Below are positions 6,715-12,824 of a stretch of DNA of 12,824 bases, piece after piece. The notes beneath the pieces were generated by a model. That model searched no databases and was not told the origin of the DNA. It saw only the letters and a program-made list of their open reading frames with translations. The stretch is from Rickettsiales bacterium (lineage in GTDB: Bacteria > Pseudomonadota > Alphaproteobacteria > Rs-D84): contig JAITLD010000005.1 of assembly GCA_031278055.1 (NCBI GenBank), positions 1-12,824 on the forward strand. Reading direction: 5' to 3'. Made by a program: the position numbers and the translations under genes. Each line of letters begins with the position of its first letter. The stretch's first letter is position 1.

Positions 6715-6739
6715 AATGCAAGAAAAAAATTATAAAAAT
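6715..6739 (+). repeat. Shared RNR-promoter block B, copy 1 (A/T-rich, UP-element-like)
   Basis: 25 bp beginning AATGCAAG and ending TATAAAAAT are identical to 9873-9897 upstream of nrdJ. The block lies in the A/T-rich tract just upstream of the likely -35 box, where an UP element contacting RNA polymerase would sit. It lies 33 bp before the first NrdR box here and 34 bp before it at nrdJ. Confidence 0.75.
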
Positions 6740-6749
6740 TTAAAAATTT

Positions 6750-6779
6750 TTGTAAGTGCATTAAGGGTTCATGTACTAT
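6750..6779 (+). promoter_or_regulatory. Likely nrdD promoter core
   Basis: TTGTAA (6750-6755), an 18-bp spacer and TACTAT (6774-6779). The -10 box lies inside the first NrdR box, so NrdR binding would block it. The nrdJ upstream region has the same TACTAT inside its first box, at 9933-9938. Confidence 0.5.
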
Positions 6780-6788
6780 ATATTGAAT
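6773..6788 (+). promoter_or_regulatory. NrdR box 1 of the nrdD operon
   Basis: The core ACTATATATTG fits the known NrdR-box core ACWATATATWG at every position. NrdR is the ATP/dATP-sensing repressor of RNR genes and binds paired boxes. The partner box starts exactly 32 bp downstream. Confidence 0.85.
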
Positions 6789-6804
6789 CAAAATCAAAGA
6801 AATC

Positions 6805-6820
6805 GCGCTATATGTAGTAA
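6805..6820 (+). promoter_or_regulatory. NrdR box 2 of the nrdD operon
   Basis: The core GCTATATGTAG has two differences from the NrdR core. Its start is 32 bp (three helical turns) after that of box 1, the spacing expected for cooperative NrdR binding. Confidence 0.78.
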
Positions 6821-6836
6821 ATAAGGGTTTTTGGAA

Positions 6837-8849
6837 ATGGCTGGAAAGGCGGATATGTCTTGGAATGTGGTTAAAAGGAATGGTGATTTGGCGCCGTTCG
6901 ATTCGACCAAAATCAGAAATGCGATCAGAGCGGCCGGCGAGGCGACGGTTCCTTTTTCCGATTCTGATTTGAATGATTTGGTTTCCAAAGTTATCGATGT
7001 GATCGGGCACAAATACAGTGCCGGACAAGCTGTGTTTCTAGAAAAAATTCAGGATATAGTAGAGCAGGTTCTGATTGCCAATGAACATTATGATACGGCC
7101 AGGGCCTATATTCTGTATCGCGAAAAGCGGGCGCAGTCCCGCGCGGATAGCCAGATAAAGGTCGATGTCGAAAAATCTGTAAAAGAATACATCGGCCAAT
7201 TGGATTGGCGCGTGAACGAAAATGCAAATCAAGGCTATTCTTTGGGCGGCATGATTATAAACATAGCGGGTAAAGTGGTCGCGAATTACTGGCTGTCGTA
7301 TGTATATCCCAAAGAAATCGGCGAGGCGCATCGAAATGGCGATATTCATTTGCATGATTTATCCATGCTGTCCGCTTATTGCGCCGGGTGGAGTCTGCGG
7401 CAACTGTTGGAAGAGGGTTTCAACGGAGTTCCGGGCCACGTCGAATCGGTTGCCCCGAAACATTTGTCGTCGGTTGTCGGACAGATGGTGAACTTTATGG
7501 GAACCTTGCAGAACGAATGGGCGGGCGCGCAGGCGTTCAGTAGCGTGGATACCTATCTGGCCCCGTTTGTGCGAATCGACGATATGACGTATGAAAGTGT
7601 TAAACAAAAGATTCAAGAGCTTATATTCAATCTGAATGTGCCGAGCCGGTGGGGGACGCAGACACCGTTCACGAATTTTACATTCGACGGCACATGTCCG
7701 GCGGATTTGGCCGATATTCATCCGAAAATCGGGGGAAAGACGGTTGATTTCAAATACGGAGATTTGCAAAAAGAAATAGATATGGTCAACAAGGCGTATG
7801 TTGAAGTAATGGCCGCCGGCGACGCCAAGGGACGACCGTTTACGTTTCCGATTCCAACTTACAATATAACCGAGGATTTTCAATGGGACGGGGAAATTGC
7901 CGACGCGATTTTCGAAATGGCCGCGAAATACGGAACGCCATATTTTCAAAACTTTCTGAATTCCGACATGGAGCCGACGGATGTTCGCTCGATGTGTTGC
8001 CGCCTGCGGCTTGATGTGCGCGAATTATTGAAGCGCGGAAACGGTCTATTCGGTTCGGCCGAGCAAACCGGCTCAATAGGCGTTGTGACTATAAACTGCG
8101 CGCGAATCGGATACAATTTCAAAAATGATTCGGATGGAATGTATAAGCGGCTGGATTATCTTTTGAACTTTGCCAAAACAAGTTTGGAATTAAAAAGAAA
8201 AACAATTCAGAAATTGATGGATGGCGGGCTTTATCCGTTCACAAAGCGTTACTTGGGCAGGCTTGACAACCATTTCTCGACCATCGGAATCAACGGAGTG
8301 AATGAGATGATTCGGAATTTCACAAATGATTCGCATGACATCACGGACGAATACGGTCAGAAATTCGCGATTGATTTTCTGAATCATATCCGTGAGAAGA
8401 TGTCGGAATTTCAAGAAGAGACCGGGCATATGTATAATTTGGAGGCCACTCCGGCCGAAGGTACGACATACCGGTTTGCCAAGGAAGACCAGAAACTTTA
8501 TACGGATATTATTCAGGCCGGGACTAAAAAGGCGCCTTATTATACGAATTCAAGCCAGATACCCGTAGGATTCAGCGACGATCCGTTTGAGGTTTTGGAA
8601 TTGCAGGACGAATTGCAGACAAAATACACGGGTGGGACGGTTCTTCATTTATATATGAACGAACGTATTTCTGATTCGCGCGTATGCCGCGATATAGTAA
8701 AGCGCATATTTCAAAATTATCATGTTCCGTATCTTACAATCACCCCAACGTTTTCAATCTGTCCGAAACATGGATACATAGCTGGCGAGCACGAATATTG
8801 CCCGCTTTGTGATGAAGAATTAAAAAAAGGAGTAAAAAATGGAAAATAG
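6837..8849 (+). CDS. nrdD: Anaerobic (class III) ribonucleoside-triphosphate reductase, large part lacking the glycyl-radical domain
   Basis: It reduces ribonucleotides to deoxyribonucleotides without oxygen. An ATP-cone (VVKRNGDLAPFDSTKIRNAI onward) fills the first 100 residues and should sense dATP. The conserved AYCAGWSLRQLL at about 180 and RSMCCRL at about 386 carry the active-site cysteines. The zinc ribbon CPKHGY...CPLC lies at about 642-658. The frame then ends after GVKNGK, without the RVxGY glycyl-radical motif that every complete NrdD has. That motif is in the next ORF (8839-9024), which overlaps this one by 11 bp. I chose ATG 6837, which has AAGGG 10 nt upstream; ATG 6855 and TTG 6831 are possible. 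The gene is first in an operon with the glycyl-radical peptide and nrdG, behind paired NrdR boxes. Confidence 0.95.
   Translation: MAGKADMSWNVVKRNGDLAPFDSTKIRNAIRAAGEATVPFSDSDLNDLVSKVIDVIGHKYSAGQAVFLEKIQDIVEQVLIANEHYDTARAYILYREKRAQSRADSQIKVDVEKSVKEYIGQLDWRVNENANQGYSLGGMIINIAGKVVANYWLSYVYPKEIGEAHRNGDIHLHDLSMLSAYCAGWSLRQLLEEGFNGVPGHVESVAPKHLSSVVGQMVNFMGTLQNEWAGAQAFSSVDTYLAPFVRIDDMTYESVKQKIQELIFNLNVPSRWGTQTPFTNFTFDGTCPADLADIHPKIGGKTVDFKYGDLQKEIDMVNKAYVEVMAAGDAKGRPFTFPIPTYNITEDFQWDGEIADAIFEMAAKYGTPYFQNFLNSDMEPTDVRSMCCRLRLDVRELLKRGNGLFGSAEQTGSIGVVTINCARIGYNFKNDSDGMYKRLDYLLNFAKTSLELKRKTIQKLMDGGLYPFTKRYLGRLDNHFSTIGINGVNEMIRNFTNDSHDITDEYGQKFAIDFLNHIREKMSEFQEETGHMYNLEATPAEGTTYRFAKEDQKLYTDIIQAGTKKAPYYTNSSQIPVGFSDDPFEVLELQDELQTKYTGGTVLHLYMNERISDSRVCRDIVKRIFQNYHVPYLTITPTFSICPKHGYIAGEHEYCPLCDEELKKGVKNGK
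8826..8832 (+). promoter_or_regulatory. Strong ribosome binding site for the separate glycyl-radical peptide
   Basis: AAAGGAG lies 6 nt before the ATG at 8839, inside the end of nrdD. An in-frame TAA at 8833-8835 closes the second frame just upstream of this ATG. The pair argues for new initiation here rather than a read-through or frameshifted fusion. Confidence 0.85.
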
Positions 8850-9024
8850 ACAAAAATGCGAAATTTGGACTCGCGTGATGGGATACTGTCGGCCTGTTTC
8901 TAATTTCAATATGGGCAAGGTGTCCGAATTTAAGGAACGCAAGTTTTTCAGCGAGACGATTTGCCTGGATTCTATGGAAAAATTCACAGGTTCTTCAAAT
9001 GGGCTGTCCATCCGTCTCCCATAG
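8839..9024 (+). CDS. Stand-alone glycyl-radical domain of class III RNR (NrdD C-terminal part), 61 aa
   Basis: The short protein holds TRVMGYCRPVSNFN at residues 11-24, then GKVSEFKERKFF. It matches the extreme C-terminus of NrdD proteins, where the Gly of RVxGY (here Gly15) carries the stored radical made by NrdG. With the preceding gene it makes up a complete NrdD, split just after the zinc ribbon. A Cys follows the GY pair (Cys17). About 20 further residues after the family's normal end have no match I know. Initiation looks independent: there is a strong ribosome binding site and an upstream in-frame stop. The closest functional parallel is YfiD/GrcA, which replaces the damaged radical domain of pyruvate formate-lyase. 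A true frameshift mutation is the alternative. Confidence 0.9.
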   Translation: MENRQKCEIWTRVMGYCRPVSNFNMGKVSEFKERKFFSETICLDSMEKFTGSSNGLSIRLP

Positions 9025-9028
9025 GAAA

Positions 9029-9751
9029 ATGCCGCGTGATATTCCAATAATCGGCGGTTTCGTGCCATTCACAACCCTCGATTACCCCGGTTGTGTCAGC
9101 ATGGTGCTGTTTTTACAGGGGTGTCCTTGGCGATGCGCCTACTGTTCGAATCCGCATTTATTCGGTATGCGGAAGGCCACAGAGAAAGATATAGAAAATT
9201 GGGAATCGATTTTGAATCGCTTGCGTCGACGGATAAAGCTTGTAGATGCTGTCGTATTCAGCGGCGGCGAGGCAGTGGCGCAGGCGGACGGAGTATTGGC
9301 CGCCATAAAAGAAATTCATGAAATAAGTCCGCATTATAAAATAGGATTGCACACCAACGGCTGCATGCCGCGTGAAGTCGCCAGACTTTTGCCGATGATT
9401 GATTGGGTGGGTCTTGACATAAAAGCGCCGGCGGACAAATACGATTCTATAACCGGCGTTTCAAATTCCGCCGGTCCGGCATTCGAGACATTGGATTTGC
9501 TTTTGAAAGATGGCGTTTCGTTTGAATGCAGAACGACATGCGACCCGCGTTTTCTAACCAAGAAAGATATATTGGGATTGGCGGATTTCTTGTCGAAAAA
9601 AGGCGTTGAAAATTATGCTATCCAAAAATTTCGCCCATCTGACAAAGATAAAAATGATGTTTCTTCGATGGATATAACGCAGTTTTTTGCCGACAAGGAT
9701 TTTGAGTTATCGCTCCGTAAAAAATTCATGAATTTAACATTAAGATGGTAG
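9029..9751 (+). CDS. nrdG: Anaerobic RNR activating protein, radical SAM (NrdG2-like)
   Basis: The activase uses S-adenosylmethionine and a [4Fe-4S] cluster to place the radical on the glycine of NrdD. The cluster motif CPWRCAYC (Cys 32, 36 and 39 of the product) follows the family opening FTTLDYPG and FLQG. SGGEA at about 78 matches the GGE motif that binds SAM. At 240 residues it is longer than the E. coli NrdG and resembles the NrdG2 type. I chose ATG 9029, 4 bp after the previous stop, because it gives the usual short lead-in to the motif. ATG 8999 would add 10 unmatched residues and overlap the previous gene by 26 bp. It is last in its operon. Confidence 0.93.
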   Translation: MPRDIPIIGGFVPFTTLDYPGCVSMVLFLQGCPWRCAYCSNPHLFGMRKATEKDIENWESILNRLRRRIKLVDAVVFSGGEAVAQADGVLAAIKEIHEISPHYKIGLHTNGCMPREVARLLPMIDWVGLDIKAPADKYDSITGVSNSAGPAFETLDLLLKDGVSFECRTTCDPRFLTKKDILGLADFLSKKGVENYAIQKFRPSDKDKNDVSSMDITQFFADKDFELSLRKKFMNLTLRW

Positions 9752-9767
9752 TTTTTTAACTATTTTT
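9749..9767 (+). terminator. Weak terminator-like hairpin after nrdG
   Basis: TAGTT, a 4-nt T loop and AACTA form a 5-bp stem overlapping the nrdG stop codon, followed by five T. The stem is short and A/T-rich. Confidence 0.3.
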
Positions 9768-9775
9768 CTGTTCGT

Positions 9776-9790
9776 TTTCATATTGCCGCA
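9776..9790 (+). repeat. Shared RNR-promoter block A, copy 2
   Basis: This is the exact copy of 6617-6631. CGTCAATTTTT follows 40 bp later at 9816-9826, as at nrdD. Confidence 0.7.
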
Positions 9791-9872
9791 TTTTTTCTAG
9801 CACGATTGAATTTTGCGTCAATTTTTTTAATCCGAATCAGCAAAAAATGCTAAAAACCTGCCGTGTTAAGAT

Positions 9873-9897
9873 AATGCAAGAAAAAAATTATAAAAAT
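9873..9897 (+). repeat. Shared RNR-promoter block B, copy 2 (A/T-rich, UP-element-like)
   Basis: 25 bp identical to 6715-6739. It starts 97 bp after block A begins, against 98 bp at nrdD. A further A/T tract (AAAAAATTTTTTT) follows it, as at nrdD. Confidence 0.75.
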
Positions 9898-9931
9898 AAA
9901 AAATTTTTTTACCCCTGATCTCATTTTGAAA

Positions 9932-9947
9932 ATACTATATATCGTAT
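9932..9947 (+). promoter_or_regulatory. NrdR box 1 of the nrdJ operon
   Basis: The core ACTATATATCG has one difference from the NrdR core. It contains TACTAT (9933-9938), a likely -10 box. The partner box starts exactly 32 bp downstream. Confidence 0.8.
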
Positions 9948-9963
9948 TAGAAACTGAAATTTG

Positions 9964-9979
9964 GCACTATACATTGATT
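9964..9979 (+). promoter_or_regulatory. NrdR box 2 of the nrdJ operon
   Basis: The core ACTATACATTG has one difference from the NrdR core. The 32-bp step from box 1 is the same as in front of nrdD. The box would lie in the 5' leader. Confidence 0.8.
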
Positions 9980-10033
9980 GCAAAGCAGTTTTAAGATATA
10001 ATTAAAATGATGTAAAATTGGAGAATCGGAAAG

Positions 10034-11899
10034 ATGAACGAGTCGCTACGCCTATTATCGGATTTGACTTTCTATATGAAATATTCCAAGTATGACCCGT
10101 CAAAGAAGCGGCGCGAAACTTGGTTTGAGACGATTGAACGCAATAAAAACATGCACCTTTCCAAATTCCCGCAATGCGGGGCCGAAATAGAAAAGGCCTA
10201 TGAATTGGTTTTGGCAAAAAAGATTCTGCCTTCGATGCGGTCCATGCAATTCGGGGGCCCCGCGGTCGAACAGAACAATGCGCGGATTTACAACTGTTCG
10301 GCCATAGGACTTGATTCGCTGGATTCATTTGCGGATTTGTTTTATTTGTTATTGTGCGGTACCGGTGTTGGATTTTCAGTTCGCCATAGTTTTATCGGAA
10401 AGCTGCCGCCGATGAAGCCGAAATCTGGAAGAAAGACGATTTTTGCGCCGGAAGATTCCATAGAAGGGTGGGCCGATTGTATTCGCGCCATAACGAAGGC
10501 GTATTTTGAGACAGGCGATGACCTGGAATTTGATTTCTCGCCGATTCGACCAAAGGGCGCTCTGATTCATTCGTCAATGTGCGCCGCCCCGGGGCCGGGG
10601 CCTTTGTCCGTGACATGTGAAAACATAAAGAAAATGTTGGACAAAAAAATCGCCGCAAATGATTTTATGCTGACCTCCATAGATTGTTATGACATCTGCT
10701 GCTTTATTTCCGAGGCCGTTCTGTCCGGTGGCGTCCGCCGTTCGGCGATGATTTGCCTGTTTGACAAGGACGACGAGCTGATGCTGCATGCGAAAGAGGG
10801 CGAATGGTGGAAAGATAATCCGCAACGCGGTTTGGCCAATAATTCTGTCCAGTTTGATCGCGCGACGACGACAAAGGAAGAATTTGACGCTATTTTCAAA
10901 CAGACTGAGGCGTCCGGCTGTGGCGAGCCCGGCGTCGTATGGACAAACAATCCCGAATGGCTTGTAAATCCGTGCTGCGAAATCTCAATGCCGTCACGCG
11001 GATTCTGCAATCTGACATCAATCAATCTTGGAACCATCGAATCGCAAGATGATTTTAACGAGCGCGCTTACTACGCGTCGGTTTTGGGAACGTTGCAGGC
11101 GGCTTACACTGATTTCAAATATATTGATTCGCGCTGGAAAAAAAATGCCGAGGAGATGGCTTTGATAGGCGTGTCGTTAACGGGGATCGCCGCCCATCCG
11201 GATTTGACGAAAATAGACTTTGCCGCAGCCGTCGGACAAGTCAAAAAAGCGAATGAAATTATTGCGAAAAAAATAGGAATCAAGACAGCCGATCGTCTGA
11301 CGACAATAAAGCCGGACGGAACAGGATCGTTGGTTTTGGGAACGTCCAGCGGGATTCATCCATGGCATGCGAAACATTATATCCGCCGCCTGCGCGTAAA
11401 TAAATTGGAGCCATTGTATAACTATATGGTGGATAATTTTCCGGATTTGATGGAAGACGAACAGATGAATCCTGAAAAGAACGGGGTTATGTCGCTGGTT
11501 ATCAAGGCGCCGGACGGGGCGATCACCCGACGGAACCAGACGGCATTGGAATTTCTTGAACGAATCAAATATATGTTCGAGCATTGGATAAAGCCCGGTC
11601 ATGTAAGGGGCGACAATTATAATAATGTGTCTTGTACCTGCAATGTCAAGAATCACGAGTGGGACGAGGTGCGCGAATGGATGTGGGAGAATCGCGGCAA
11701 TTATACCGGAATATCGTTGCTTCCGTATTCAGACAGTTCGTATATTCAGGCCCCATTCGAAGATACGAATGAAGAGGTTTATAAAGAGTTCGGAGAAAAA
11801 CATCGCGAATTTCGTCTGGACATGATAGAAGAAGAAAAGAATTTTGTGAATTTCGGGCATGAATCCGCCTGTTCCGGCGGCTCGTGCGAAGTCGTTTGA
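10034..11899 (+). CDS. nrdJ: Adenosylcobalamin-dependent (class II) ribonucleotide reductase, monomeric RTPR type
   Basis: It makes deoxyribonucleotides with a radical generated from coenzyme B12, with or without oxygen. YNCSA (Cys88) and FCNLTSINL (Cys325) carry the redox pair. NPCCE at 312-316 holds the Asn, radical Cys314 and Glu316 of the active site. The C-terminal tail has Cys613 and Cys618 (CSGGSC), the pair that passes electrons from thioredoxin, with the same five-residue step as in the Lactobacillus leichmannii enzyme. The finger loop PDGTGSLVLGTSSGIH lies at 427-442. At 621 residues it is shorter than the 739-residue model enzyme. No ATP-cone is visible. The start has a GGAG 11 nt upstream. 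The gene heads an operon with a cobalamin adenosyltransferase and lies behind paired NrdR boxes. Confidence 0.94.
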   Translation: MNESLRLLSDLTFYMKYSKYDPSKKRRETWFETIERNKNMHLSKFPQCGAEIEKAYELVLAKKILPSMRSMQFGGPAVEQNNARIYNCSAIGLDSLDSFADLFYLLLCGTGVGFSVRHSFIGKLPPMKPKSGRKTIFAPEDSIEGWADCIRAITKAYFETGDDLEFDFSPIRPKGALIHSSMCAAPGPGPLSVTCENIKKMLDKKIAANDFMLTSIDCYDICCFISEAVLSGGVRRSAMICLFDKDDELMLHAKEGEWWKDNPQRGLANNSVQFDRATTTKEEFDAIFKQTEASGCGEPGVVWTNNPEWLVNPCCEISMPSRGFCNLTSINLGTIESQDDFNERAYYASVLGTLQAAYTDFKYIDSRWKKNAEEMALIGVSLTGIAAHPDLTKIDFAAAVGQVKKANEIIAKKIGIKTADRLTTIKPDGTGSLVLGTSSGIHPWHAKHYIRRLRVNKLEPLYNYMVDNFPDLMEDEQMNPEKNGVMSLVIKAPDGAITRRNQTALEFLERIKYMFEHWIKPGHVRGDNYNNVSCTCNVKNHEWDEVREWMWENRGNYTGISLLPYSDSSYIQAPFEDTNEEVYKEFGEKHREFRLDMIEEEKNFVNFGHESACSGGSCEVV

Positions 11900-11910
11900 A
11901 AGGAGTTAAG

Positions 11911-12435
11911 ATGGCGCAGGTTACGACAAAACTTGGCGATAATGGAATGACGCAGGTCGCGCCGGACGCTATGGCGCCGAAATCGGCGACGATATTGGAC
12001 GTCATGGGAAATATTGACGAATTATCATGCGTGCTTGGCCTGTGCGGCGATAAATTCGATTCGATTCAGTCATTTTTATCCGAATTAATGGGATACCTTT
12101 ATTACAAGAATAACAACGAGTCGCGAATCGCCGGACAAGTTGCGTTGATGGAAGACTATATTTCTTCGCACAACAATTCGATTCCAACTTGGTTTGTAAA
12201 CCCGCGTGGCTTTGTGTCATTGGCGCGCGCGATTTGTCGTCGGGCCGAGCGCAGCATTGTCCGCATGAACAACGAATTGCGCGAGCAGGGGAGTGCCGGA
12301 TATAATCTGTATCCGGTAATGAGGTATCTGAATCGGTTATCGGATTATTTGTTTGTGAAGAGTTTCGAGCGTGAAGCCAATATGCCCGAACTGTTTCCTG
12401 ATGAATTGGCCGTTGCCGAAAGAGTTGCAATGTGA
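11911..12435 (+). CDS. pduO: PduO-type ATP:cob(I)alamin adenosyltransferase
   Basis: It attaches the adenosyl group of ATP to cob(I)alamin, giving the coenzyme that NrdJ needs. The family's ATP-binding opening is present as TKLGDNGMT (residues 6-14), followed by IDELS at 35-39, RRAER at 110-114 and NRLSDYLF at 141-148. The 174 residues make it slightly shorter than most PduO/MMAB proteins. ATG 11911 has AAAGGAG 5 nt upstream and lies 11 bp after the nrdJ stop. A longer frame upstream overlaps nrdJ and adds no family sequence. Placed directly behind nrdJ, it very likely supplies that enzyme. Cofactor synthesis genes for B12 itself are not in the window, so scavenging is possible. Confidence 0.92.
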   Translation: MAQVTTKLGDNGMTQVAPDAMAPKSATILDVMGNIDELSCVLGLCGDKFDSIQSFLSELMGYLYYKNNNESRIAGQVALMEDYISSHNNSIPTWFVNPRGFVSLARAICRRAERSIVRMNNELREQGSAGYNLYPVMRYLNRLSDYLFVKSFEREANMPELFPDELAVAERVAM

Positions 12436-12451
12436 AAATAAGGAGCACGAA

Positions 12452-12824
12452 ATGAAAAAAATTCTTATCTTTGGTTTTATAGGTTTTATGCTGGCGTCTT
12501 GCGGCGACAAGGTCGAATCGCCGTTGGAATTTGTTAAGAAGACGACGATAGACGACACTTATGAGTTCTGTATGAAAGTTAACGGGAACAAGGCGTATTG
12601 CGATTGTGAGATGGCGGATTTGGAAAAGAATTTTCCATGGTCTGATTATATGGCCGCGGTCGATATTTTGGCCGGCGAAGAAAACCATGTCGCGCGCGTC
12701 ATTAAGAAGCATGGCGGCGACCGCAAAAAAATTCTGGCCGAATTGAATTGCGACACATGTTATTTCGCTGTCGCCCTCGGCGCCGTGAATGTCGGCCCGT
12801 CGCCGCGTTGCGCCGAGTTTTTGG
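12452..12824 (+). CDS. Cys-rich putative lipoprotein (cut by window end)
   Basis: The product begins MKKILIFGFIGFMLASC, a signal peptide with lipobox LASC and the lipid-anchor Cys at position 17. The mature part seen here (about 107 residues) has six more cysteines: C40, a CDC at 50-52, a CDTC at 100-103 and C120. They could form disulphides in the periplasm or bind a metal. AAGGAG lies 6 nt before the ATG, and the gene starts 16 bp after the adenosyltransferase stop, so it is probably co-transcribed with nrdJ. No family is recognised. There is no stop codon before 12824. A role with cobalamin or redox would be a guess from position only. Confidence 0.8.
   Translation, partial: MKKILIFGFIGFMLASCGDKVESPLEFVKKTTIDDTYEFCMKVNGNKAYCDCEMADLEKNFPWSDYMAAVDILAGEENHVARVIKKHGGDRKKILAELNCDTCYFAVALGAVNVGPSPRCAEFL

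Larger units (their letters stand above)
6480..6836. other. Divergent control region between trxB and nrdD
   Basis: No gene is visible in these 357 bp. On the trxB side there is a minus-strand promoter (6502-6530). From 6617 to 6820, the region carries the blocks shared with the nrdJ upstream region, an A/T-rich tract with a perfect palindrome (AAAAATTT-AA-AAATTTTT, 6733-6750), and two NrdR boxes. The stretch 6540-6615 holds nothing I can name. Confidence 0.6.

Noticed and set aside
6540..6836. B12 riboswitch controlling nrdD, or nrdJ at 9752-10033
   Set aside because: No B12-box (GCCACTG-like) or matching multi-stem layout was found in either upstream region; the NrdR boxes explain the control better.
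8822..8849. Programmed frameshift joining nrdD to the glycyl-radical ORF at the A7 or A6 run
   Set aside because: The second frame needs a +1 shift, while A-runs favour -1. It is closed by TAA at 8833-8835, leaving only a few codons for a shift. A strong ribosome binding site gives a simpler explanation. A sequencing error in the A6 run at 8834-8839 is not fully excluded.
1..12824. CRISPR array or insertion sequence
   Set aside because: No regularly spaced repeats of CRISPR size, no transposase frame and no terminal inverted repeats were seen.

Overview
The window reads as one chromosomal stretch of a Gram-negative bacterium, most likely an alphaproteobacterium living at low oxygen. This placement is an inference. 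It rests on the alphaproteobacterial look of the tRNA-Met, the housekeeping set typA, serS and trxB, a lipobox-bearing lipoprotein, and two ribonucleotide reductases (RNRs) that do not need oxygen: an anaerobic class III enzyme and a B12-dependent class II enzyme.

Layout. Positions 1-1742 (minus) hold typA/bipA, cut by the window edge just before its C-terminus. Positions 1768-3701 form a very small putative integrated element. It lies between an intact tRNA-Met(CAT) gene (3657-3731, minus) and a 45-bp exact copy of that tRNA's 3' part (1768-1812). It carries a Fic-family protein gene, a short unrecognised ORF and about 0.3 kb with no clear gene, but no integrase. Positions 3844-5112 (minus) hold serS with a strong terminator and promoter. 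A 63-codon orphan gene at 5341-5532 (plus) has its own promoter. trxB follows at 5568-6479 (minus).

From 6.5 kb on, everything is on the plus strand and concerns deoxynucleotide synthesis. The first operon is nrdD, then a separate short ORF holding the glycyl-radical domain that normally forms the NrdD C-terminus, then nrdG, the radical-SAM activase. The second operon is nrdJ (adenosylcobalamin-dependent RNR), a PduO-type cobalamin adenosyltransferase that would supply its cofactor, and a Cys-rich lipoprotein cut by the window end. Both operons begin with a pair of NrdR-box-like sites whose starts are exactly 32 bp apart. Upstream of the boxes they also share a collinear set of sequence blocks, including a 25-bp exact match. 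The two RNRs are therefore probably controlled together.

The best candidates for something unusual are the split NrdD with its independently translated glycyl-radical peptide, the minimal tRNA-flanked island carrying fic, and the duplicated RNR control region.
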